64,000 bases of DNA from Isoetes taiwanensis. Lineage: Eukaryota > Streptophyta > Lycopodiopsida > Isoetales > Isoetaceae. The notes below the pieces were generated by a model. The model was not told the origin of the DNA and ran no database searches. It saw only the letters and a list, made by a program, of their open reading frames with translations. Below, in pieces: positions 55,850 through 64,000 of the stretch (position 1 is the stretch's first letter; each line of letters begins with the position of its first letter). The position numbers were made by a program, and so were the translations under genes. The DNA lies in contig JAJEKV010000003.1 in assembly GCA_021234155.1 (NCBI GenBank), forward strand, positions 13,013,819 to 13,077,818. Reading direction: 5' to 3'.

Positions 55850-57211
55850 AATTAATGACATGCCACCTGGCCCAAATCGATTGGGCAAGGCAGGGTTTCC
55901 AATTGGGGACACCCAAATTGGGGCTTTTGTGCCCCAATTCGAATTAGGAGCACTTGGAGATGGAGGAGGAGAAGCAACCGCCAGGCGCCCTTCAGTTAGT
56001 CGAGATGGAGCAGCCCAAGACCGATTTGACGGTTAGTCAATAGGTTACCTTGTTGATTTATAGCATAGCGCCTCTCTGTGGTGTGTTCTCTCTCTGTTTT
56101 CTCTGTGGTTTACCTGTTACGCTAACCCTTGATTGATCTGGTGAGTATTCTTATCTCTAGTCTTGTATGTGCTTTGGTTGATGGTTTGGTAGTTCTTTGC
56201 CTAGTTAGCACTCCAGAGATGGGGGATTACGGGGGAGTAGAGACCTCTGAGCCCATGTATTGTAGTATGCTCCTAGATAGAGCCATGTATTATTCCCATT
56301 AGATGTGGCCTGTGTACAAGATCCCACCGAGCTGTGGAATCTATGGCATCATTGAAGCACCAGATAAGGGGCCGTAGTGATGAAGTGTGGGGTGGGGTCT
56401 CGCCTGAGCATAAAAGGCTACGGGGACTCCTTCAGTGAGCTAGGCCTGATAGCCGGCTAGTGAACTAGGCCGGGTATGGGTCTGACACTCCCTGGGTACA
56501 GTTGTGTGATCACCCTGTACTTTGAAGATAAAGTTAGGGGAGTAAGTCGGGTACGGATACGGGGGTCGCTAATGCGGTACGTATTCTCTAGCTCACCCAT
56601 GGATTCACTGCGACTCTGGGAAGGGACACTTCTCTGACCTGCCTCATCGGACCGGGGAGATGTAACCCGGAGTAGTCCCGAAGGGTGATGCCTTGGGATT
56701 GCGTATCCGGAAGGCTACAATGACGCCATAGCTTGATTTAGCTCATCTGCAAAGTGTGCATAGGAGGGGCGGATGGAGTGGACAACCCTAGCCACTGTTC
56801 TATGCCAGCCAACGCCAGGTTATACCTCTGTCTGCTGATCTCTTGAGACCGAGCCGTCAGTCCATCCTCACAGGAGTCTGAGCCAGGGTAGAACCTGGGG
56901 TTCGGGATGTTTTCCTTAGGATTAGATGCATCTTCTTTGCCGTTTGTACTTGGATGGATGTGCCACCCTTCGTGGTGGTTATTTATGTATGATTTATGAT
57001 GTATGCTAACATGTATTCACGCTTCCGCGACTTAGGAGTCCCATTGAAGGCGTGGGCCGAATGACACCTCCGTGTCCTTCACCCGGGCATCTTTCTATGG
57101 ATGATCCGAGTTAGACGGAGGGCCCTGCTCATGATGAGTTGATTGCTATGGGAGGGGGAAGTCCATGTATGTATACGTCCGGAGCGCCGTATATATTCAG
57201 GGAGCGTCACA
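55850..57211 (+). mobile_element. Ty3-type 5' LTR, plus strand
   Basis: This is the reverse-complement counterpart of 26937-28584: the CCCAAATCGATTGGGCAAGG, GGTGTGTTCTCTCTCTGTTT, TGGTTTACCTGTTACGCTAA and GGCCTGATAGCCGGCTA blocks recur in reversed order and strand. It ends GGGAGCGTCACA at 57211 and is followed by a perfect primer-binding site, so it is a 5' LTR. The start is uncertain because it adjoins the preceding minus-strand LTR. Confidence 0.75.
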
Positions 57212-57212
57212 G

Positions 57213-57225
57213 TGGTATCAGAGCC
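57213..57225 (+). other. Primer-binding site (initiator tRNA-Met)
   Basis: TGGTATCAGAGCC, one base after the LTR end, matches the standard plant initiator tRNA-Met primer site. Confidence 0.88.
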
Positions 57226-58997
57226 ATGATTTTGGTTGACCGAAATCGTAGCACTGGCCAAATCTCTAACCCGTTAGTTCGTTGTTGAGCGGGAGTTTAA
57301 GCTAGTTGGACTGCCTAACTTTTCGGTGATTTAGTCTTGTGCTAGGTTGATGTAATAAATTGTTTGAGATTTAGGAAGCTTAGGGTGATTTTGGAGGGAA
57401 AAAGGTGTAGTTGCAGGACCCAGGTTTAGATGGGGCCATAACTTTTTATAGGTAGCTCGGATGAAGGCGAAAATGGCTCCAACGGCTCGGGCACATCCCA
57501 AATACCCTAGGGGGCACGTTTCCCGAGGTTCAAATGGCGACCCCAAGGTTAGAATCCAAAATGGGCGCTGCTTGCGGATTAGGTGTATAACGCAGCCAGC
57601 GCCCATATATGGTCCGCCGTATAAAAATACGTGTCCGTTTTTTTCAAAAAAAAAAGTTTTTCCTTTTCCGCCCGCGTGTTGAACCCGTGACCTCCCACCT
57701 CCAACCCAACACTCTTTCCATTTTGCCAACTCCCTTTATGTGGTATATATATGTTCTATCCTTTTGTTATACATATTTATGTTCTGTTTTATCCAGTTAG
57801 CAGTTCTTTTAAGCAAAAGGTACATCATGGGATTGAACCCCTAACCTTCTACACCCAAGCCAACACCTTTACAATAAGCCAACTTCTTTCTTGAAGGAAT
57901 ATAATCCTTTTTCTAATATGTATAGTGTAACTATTCCATATTTAAATTAGAGACGTGCCTTTGGTAAACCCACGTTGTGGAGGCAACAACTCCACCGGAG
58001 CAAACCTTTTCGCCACAACTCCATCGGAGCAAGCCTTTTCGCCATCGGCACCAGAACAACTTCTCTCGCCATGGCCGCCGGAGTAAGCAGTCTTGCCATA
58101 GCCACGGCAGTCGACCTCTCTCTGCCATAGCCGACCTCTGCCGACCGCTCTTGCACTATCGTTTTTCTTCCTCGCCAAGCGCCTTTCAACACTTACATCG
58201 ACATGGCCAAGTTCGATGTTAATCTCCGTAACGTGGCGAACGGACCCGCGATTCGAGGAAGGTGACCGAATTCCTCATTTCCTCGCCGCGACAGATGCTC
58301 CTCGTGGAACTTTGTGACCGTGGAACGCAACCAATATCTTATCCCCGCACACCTAGAATGCAACCTTGTCCTTTTATTCTGCCCCCATTCATTACGATGA
58401 GGAAATGCTTCCCCTACGTATTCAATGGATATAATAACCCATCTCTCTACTATTCAGTAGTAGCTCTGTCTTCCTAATGTAAACCATTCTAGTCTAGAAA
58501 TTCTTCGTCCTTAATTTTCAATTACCCTTTGAGCCGCCACATGACTCTACCTACTGTTATCTCGACTTGCAATACATCTTCACTCATTCCAATTCTACAT
58601 AAGGATATTCTACCATACTGGAATTCCTTTTAGTCGATCACTTAGAATTGTTCTAGTATATCAATCTAATGCAAACCAACCATTGTTGTCCAGTCAACTC
58701 TCCCTAGGATATCCCGACGTGGTCCGGGCAAAGTATTTCCAACCATTATTTTAGTGCCTAAACGTCTTTAAGTTCCGCAAATGAACTTACGTATTCCAAG
58801 GGATTATGTGAATATCCCAAAGGACAGTACCACCCAAAGACCCCTCAAGGTAGGCCTCCTTTATTCAGAGATCTTGTGTTCAAGTCTCTGGGGGTACGTC
58901 ATATGTTCACCATGTTGTCCTAAGACATCAACGTCTTCTTCCCTAAGCCATACACCAAATCTTTAAAGAGTTTTTGGGTTGCCCCTAGGGGGGCAAA
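57226..58997 (+). mobile_element. Leader/interior of the plus-strand LTR element, no intact gag
   Basis: Follows the primer site. It contains an A run (57647-57656), two GAACCC-rich stretches (57680 and 57834) and a CCGGAG-rich minisatellite near 57990-58100 (GAGCAAACCTTTTCGCCA-like units). No gag, protease or polymerase signature is visible; frames on both strands here are shadows. The element is interrupted at 58998 by the tandem gene-fragment unit. Confidence 0.45.
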
Positions 58998-60000
58998 CCC
59001 TTGTTTATGTGGGTATGTGGGCATATCCAGGTATATGCCGGCATATGCCTAGCATATGCTGGTGACTGCTAAAAACTGTCTACTGCCTGTAAATGCTCGG
59101 TCATCTTGCTCGAGGCTGCATGCAGCACCTTGTTTTCATAGCCGATTCTGCCGACTCTGCATGCAGCTATGAATGGGCACAGTTCTAAATACATTTGCTT
59201 GTCTAGGAGCTAGCCTTGAGGTGAACATTTGGAGCGCTAGTTTAGTAGAGCATCGGCGGGGATGATGGCCAGGAGATGGCGCACCCTAAATTGTCATGGT
59301 TTTTTTATGATCGTGGCCTTCTTTTTACGGTGATGCGATAGCGTGGTGTCGTTGGCGTGGCGTAAGCCTTGCTTTTATGCTAATGTACCCGAAAGGTGAA
59401 GGCCCTTTAACGGGCCGGAGCTTCACGGGGTTGATCATATAATTCTTTGTAGCATCCGGCAAGGGGTGGAGTCGGAAAGTCCAAAGACAAAGTATGAGTT
59501 TATTTGTTGGCTATCTCTGATGGAGCTACGCAAGTGAAGGCATCAATATTTTTGAACCAAGAAGAAGAAGAAGAAGAAGTGTGTCTTTGTTTGCTATTAT
59601 CCGCTGCCATTTGCCAAATTCCTAAATGTTAGCCTGCTATTTGACTAGGTTCTATCGTGGAAAAATATCAGAGTATATTGCTAAAACAAAGAAGCATAAG
59701 GTAAATGTTATGTTTCTTTGACATATTTGTCCCAATGGATTAAAATTTGAATTTAATGGTGTTAAAAGGTGGTGTATGCGATGATGGAGATGAAGAAGTT
59801 CTGAGCATGGGAAAAGAGAAATGGGACTTTGTTGATGAAGATGTTCCGCCGAAGAAAGTTCGAATATTTTATGCCGGCCCGCTTTGAGGTTTGCATAAGT
59901 GTAATTGTTATAAATCATATTACAGGGTTAACCAACATGGTTTTCCTCCAAATCAGCTTCTAGTTTGCTGCGTGGTGATGTAAACGATTAGTATAGCAAT
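58998..60000 (+). repeat. Chimeric ~1-kb unit, copy 1
   Basis: Begins CCCTTGTTTATGTGGGTATG and ends GATTAGTATAGCAAT, the same limits as copy 2 (60007-60977). It contains a badly decayed version of the NUBPL-like exon (about 59255-59500, several indels), a GAAGAA microsatellite (59562-59580) and a frame-broken Tudor-like exon (about 59766-59865). Confidence 0.9.
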
Positions 60001-60246
60001 CATACCCCCTTGTTTATGTGGGTATGTGGGCATATCCAGGTATATGCCGGCATGCTAAAAACTGTCTACTGCCTGTAAATGCTCGGTCATCTTGCTCGAG
60101 GCTGCATGCAGCACCTTGTTTTCATAGCCGATTCTGCCGACTCTGCATGCAGCTATGAATGGGCACAGTTCTAAATACATTTGCTTGTCTAGGAGCTAGC
60201 CTTGAGGTGAACATTTGGAGCGCTAGTTTAGTAGAGCATCGGCAGG

Positions 60247-60472
60247 ATGATGAGCCGGAGATGGCGTACCCTAAATTGTCATGGTTTTTATGATGCGTGG
60301 CCTTCTTTTTCTGGTGATGCAGTAACGTGGTGTCGTTGGCAGAAGCCTTGCTTTTATGCTAATGTACCCGGAAAGGTGAAGGCCCCTTTAACGAAGCCGG
60401 AGCTTCCTGGGGTTGATCATATAATTGCTGTAGCATCTGGCAAGGGTGGAGTCGGAAAGTCCAGTACAGCAG
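60247..60472 (+). pseudogene. NUBPL/IND1-like P-loop exon fragment
   Basis: An open exon with a basic, Trp-rich N-terminus (MMSRRWRTLNCHGFYDAW), then KPELPGVDHIIAVASGKGGV and GKSSTA, closing at a GCAG/GTATGAG donor. GKGGVGKS is the deviant Walker A of the Mrp/NBP35 family; the V-x-x-I-I-A-V-A-S-G-K-G-G-V-G-K-S context is that of mitochondrial IND1/NUBPL, which delivers Fe-S clusters to complex I. The following exon (VNLAVALA in the family) is not found; unrelated Tudor-like sequence comes next. A captured exon rather than a gene. Confidence 0.7.
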
Positions 60473-60744
60473 GTATGAGTTTATTTGTTGGCTATCTCTA
60501 CAGTAGACTCTGCAGGTGAAGGCATCAATATTTTTGAACCAAGAAGAAGAAGAAGAAGAAGTGTGTGATGTTTGCTATTATCCGTTGCCATTTGCCAAAT
60601 TCCTAAATGTTAGCCTGCTATTTGACTAGGTTCTATCGTGGAAAAATATCAGAGTATATTGCTAAAACAAAGAAGCATAAGGTAAATGTTATGTTTCTTT
60701 GACATATTTGTCCCAATGGATTAAGCTGAATTTAATGGTGTTAA

Positions 60745-60867
60745 AAGGTGGTGTACGATGATGGAGATGAAGAAGTTCTGAGCATGGGAAAAGAGAAATG
60801 GGACTTTGTTGATGAAGATGTTCCGCCGAAGAAGGTCAGAATATTTTATGCCAGACACGCTTGAGGT
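60745..60867 (+). pseudogene. Tudor-like (PDS5-type) exon fragment
   Basis: Frame KVVYDDGDEEVLSMGKEKWD followed by FVDEDVPPKKVR resembles the plant PDS5-family Tudor segment (VxYDDGDxEVLxLxKExWE), which binds methylated histone or assists cohesin. It is bounded by stops on both sides and lies 270 bp after the unrelated NUBPL-like exon. In copy 1 a 2-nt insertion at about 59777 breaks the frame. Confidence 0.55.
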
Positions 60868-60977
60868 TTGCATAAGTGTAATTGTTATAAATCATATTAC
60901 AGGGTTAACCAACATGGTTTTCCTCCAAATCAGCTTCTAGTTTGCTGCGTGGTGATGTAAACGATTAGTATAGCAAT

Positions 60978-62830
60978 CTGGTATGCAAAATAGATCCAAA
61001 AACAATGCATTATAAATCTTCAGCCGTCTCTTCTTCCCGCAGCCAATTTAAAATTCATCGCTCGCCCTTTTTAAATCTAGATGTCGTTTTGATCAGTCCA
61101 ATTCTTTTTTTTTTTTCCACAACAAACTCTTTAGTTCTACCTTAACTCTTATGCTTTATCCAAACTCCCACATTTGTTATACAACCTAACAAGAATGAGA
61201 ATGCTGTGCAACACTGTCTAGATGGACAAGTCGACCACGTGTTAAAGGTATTCTACGCCACATGCTTTCAAGGTGGGAAATGTAATTCTGTCTGGATTAA
61301 TGCCTTACCATTGCATGTTCTCAAAAGTGATATGTCTTGAATGGAGACTACCTATGGCTACTTTGTATCACTTATCCACCTTCTCTGAATCTGTTGTATC
61401 TGTTATGTTCGTCGTGCTATTTGTTTTTTATTCTTTTCTATATTGCTCTGTGTTCTTTTCTGGATACATTGCATACTTCGGCATTTCTAAAAATGATATG
61501 TTATGCGCATCCCGCTTTCAGCTATGATGCTTTTAACTATGATGCTGCATGCTTCCAGAGCAATTGTGAAGGTGATTTTGTCTGGCTTTGCTCCTTCATC
61601 TAGCATTTGACAAGATAGTTTATGGCAGGAAAACCAATCCTTCTCCTCCTTTTTAACTCTTGGTTACTCTTGGTTTTCACTTCAAGCCCTACAACCGAGG
61701 ATGGCCTTCTCTGTATTTATTGCATGTTTATGGTGTCCCTTTAAACCTCAAGTTTTCCCATTTCAGTCTATACCATTCAGCAAATCTAGTAGACCATCGT
61801 TTTGCACAAAGCTTACTTCTTGTGCTACCTCAATTTTTCTCATTTTGTTATGATACCATTTGGCAAATCTAGTAAACCACCCTTCTTTGACCATATTGTA
61901 AATTCTCTGAATGGGGCAGTTTTGGTCGGTGCAACATTTTGGGCAGTGATTCATGAGCCTCTATTGATGTGTGGGCATAATTCTTGTGCTTCCAATGTGC
62001 ATTAGGAAGTGGTGAATTGGATGCTATGACTTATAGGTGCCTTTTCTTCCTTTTACTTGTTCCTTTTACGTTTATACTTGGATCAAACTTTTCATTTCTG
62101 GGATACATCATGGTTTGATTGTATTTGGCTCGCCTTCAAATTGCAAGGGATATATCATGGTTTGATTGTTTTTGGCATTGCTTGCACAGTTAAAGCGTAT
62201 TGTATTTCTGCAATCATAGTTGCGTCCTTATCTGTCCATTATGGCAACATCGTGCTATTTATATCTGGTCGGCAGGCAAATATAGGATAGCTGTTGTGCT
62301 AAAGAAAAGACGTGCATTGTTGATTACACAAATGAGAGTACAAGTTCAAAATTTGCCATCCCTAAAGCTTATAGATGTTGTTCTTTTTCGTGATGTTCGC
62401 CCTAGCAATAAGACGAGACGTCATTTTTTAAAAACCTTAAAATTCCATAGCAGAGGCAAGGCATAGAGCTGGCTACTTACAGGCCACAGGCCACTGACTA
62501 TTTTATAACACTAATTCTGCACGGATATTCTAAAAGTTGTACTATATCACTCTTATGTTTGTTCCGTTTCGTTACATTACAGATGCTTGGAAACATGCTC
62601 TAGTGTATTCCAGTGAAATGGCCACTTCTTTAAGTTCATTATGATCTCAACTTTAATAAGTAAGTATTCTAAACAAAAGCATGATATGTAGGTTGATATT
62701 CACAATTAATGTGTGCTACAATACAATCATCTAAGGATATATAAGCACTCAAAACTTGCCATATAACCTGCTCCTTTCTAGTGCCATTAAGATTTCAATT
62801 ACGAGACTAGTGAACGAACTTGTCTTCACA
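60978..62830. other. No gene recognised
   Basis: T-rich sequence with many short plus-strand frames (for instance 61273-61603, 61660-61872, 62057-62466) that are hydrophobic because of T content. 62310-62460 (MRVQVQNLPSLKLIDVVLFR, then TRRHFLKTLKFHSRGKA) has a somewhat coding-like composition but no family match. Confidence 0.5.
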
Positions 62831-63535
62831 GGTAGCCCTTAAGGACGAAAGTTCGCCAAAAGGCTATTTTTTAAGGGTATCGAGAAATTTTGACGCTATG
62901 GTTTAGTAGGGCCCGTTATAGATGAAAGAAATAAAATTAGCCAACTTTTCTACAAACAAATCTCACTCCACTTGAAAATTCGCCACATCCACTAAGCGTC
63001 ACAACTATGGATTCGCCTTATCCTCTACCCTCCTTCTCGAAGATTTCTTAAGGAATCGCCTAATACTCTAGGCTTTCTTCATAACCTAATGTATTCTCCA
63101 TATCCATCCAGGTACATGTGATAATTTTAAGAGTTATTTTTTGTAGCTATTGTATTCAAATACTTCTAAGGATGCATTGGAGAGCATTTTTTTACAGACC
63201 TCCTTTTAAATGATTTGTTTTATCTACAAGAATAAGCCACGTTCTCATTTGCAAAGGTTAAGTTGTGGTATTGCATCATGCAACTATAGTTATAATGTGT
63301 TTGTGTCCTTGATTAAATATGGATGTCGGTGAATAAAATTTCACCACAGAAATTGCACTTGGAGAATAAAGACACTTAAATCTTGGCAAAATAATATTGG
63401 CCATGATTCGCCTAGATTTCTATAAAAAACATTCATGTCTAGAAAACATTCGCCAGCATAACTAATCTTGCAACTCTATTATTCGCCCGACCTTCTAAAT
63501 TATGCTTAGACAAATTTGGCCTTAAGGGCAACCCT
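62831..63535. mobile_element. TIR element fragment, ~0.7 kb
   Basis: The left end GGTAGCCCTTAAGGACGAAA and the complement of the right end GGGTTGCCCTTAAGGCCAAA are imperfect inverted repeats. The right end also occurs at about 7108-7131, so this is a dispersed family. The interior is AT-rich without coding. No clean target duplication is found. Confidence 0.5.
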
Positions 63536-63606
63536 TCCCTTCATTATGAGGCATGGCCAAAAAGGATGTTGTTTATCTACTGTTCATATCCAAGCCTTAT
63601 ATTAAG

Positions 63607-63981
63607 AATCTTGTGAAATTTAGCCTATGGACTCATGCACAATATGCCCTGCAATGGAAGATTATTTTTGCTATAAAGATCTTGCACAGAACAGAAGACT
63701 GCTCAAACCTGCTAAATTTTATCATTGTGTGTACCTGTTAGACATCCAAAATACTTTTGGCTACAAGCCAATAGATGCTGTACGATCTGACTAGGATCTT
63801 GTGAAATTTAGCCGGTGGATTCATGCGATATATACAGCAACAATGGAAGATTATTTTTTGATATAAAGATCTTGCAGAGAAGACTGTTCAAGCCTGCTAA
63901 ATTATTTCATTCAGTATACCCATTAGACAAGCCAAAATACCTTTAGCCACAAGCCAATGGATGATGTATGATCTGACTAGT
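63607..63981 (+). repeat. Tandem repeat, 2 x 187 bp
   Basis: ATCTTGTGAAATTTAGCC to GATGATGTATGATCTGACTA is repeated with scattered substitutions and small indels (63607-63793 and 63794-63981). No coding sequence is evident. The window ends 19 bp later, so more units may follow. Confidence 0.85.
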
Positions 63982-64000
63982 GTAAAGAAGGACAAGTGGT

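Larger units (their letters stand above)
60007..60977 (+). repeat. Chimeric ~1-kb unit, copy 2
   Basis: Tandem copy of 58998-60000, separated by six bases. The coding parts are less damaged here: the NUBPL-like exon (60247-60472) and the Tudor-like exon (60745-60867) are open. Confidence 0.9.

Noticed and set aside
26937-57211. One giant LTR retrotransposon bounded by the two related LTRs
   Set aside because: The two LTRs are on opposite strands, so they come from separate insertions.
57660-57720. tRNA gene
   Set aside because: A GTTGAACCC-like stretch is present but no acceptor stem or anticodon arm can be built around it.
57931-58222. Overlapping 65-81 codon ORFs on both strands
   Set aside because: They arise from a GC-rich minisatellite in the LTR-element leader; several frames are open at once and none shows a family signature.
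61273-62466. Membrane-protein genes
   Set aside because: Hydrophobicity follows from T-rich composition; frames are short, overlap each other and have no family match.

Overview
This is nuclear DNA of a land plant with a large, repeat-rich, gene-poor genome. Spliced plant gene fragments, Ty3-type LTRs primed by initiator tRNA-Met, hAT and Mutator-type DNA elements, a decayed plant-type PPR gene and chalcone-synthase-like and dirigent genes all point that way. A fern or other spore-bearing vascular plant fits best, but no single feature proves it. Only two ordinary genes look fully intact: two nearly identical dirigent-like genes on the minus strand (663-1184 and 19568-20089). They sit in a dispersed ~2.8-3.0 kb duplication whose copies start 18.9 kb apart.

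Layout. 50-2826: duplication copy 1. 2827-8052: unique sequence with no gene seen. 8062-8261: Mutator-type foldback MITE. 8807-9396: type III polyketide synthase pseudogene. 11128-16673: hAT element with both ends and an 8-bp target duplication; inside it are the 3' exons of an AMSH-type deubiquitinase (minus) and the end of a hAT transposase (plus). 18973-21958: duplication copy 2. 22725-28600: LTR fragments and unassigned sequence.

30.8-44.6 kb is the unusual part. Unrecognised ORFs and a very divergent histone H3-like gene are separated by arrays of a palindrome (CGCACCGT, 4-nt loop, ACGGTGCG) repeated at almost exactly 57 nt. Four arrays at 31.46-31.83, 33.58-33.71, 42.57-42.83 and 44.44-44.63 kb share motif and period but have different spacers. 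The H3-like gene is split in its N-terminal tail by a 7.4-kb DNA transposon (34555-41951) with terminal inverted repeats, a 6-bp target duplication, a decayed DDE-type transposase and a second convergent gene. Intergenic hairpins plus an aberrant histone suggest an endogenised large DNA virus or an undescribed mobile island. That is a hypothesis: no viral hallmark gene (capsid, polymerase, packaging ATPase) is visible.

45-64 kb holds a second palindrome family (GGGCGGTCGCCC), HSP70 and 2-oxoglutarate dioxygenase fragments, a PPR pseudogene (50559-51843), several Ty3-type LTRs in both orientations (52.9-57.2 kb), and a ~1-kb tandem duplication (58998-60977) joining a NUBPL/IND1-like exon to a Tudor-like exon. 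A TIR element and a 187-bp tandem repeat close the window. Most of the window is decayed or mobile. Functional links between genes can be argued only for the dirigent pair, the transposon's own two genes and, speculatively, the hairpin-separated island.
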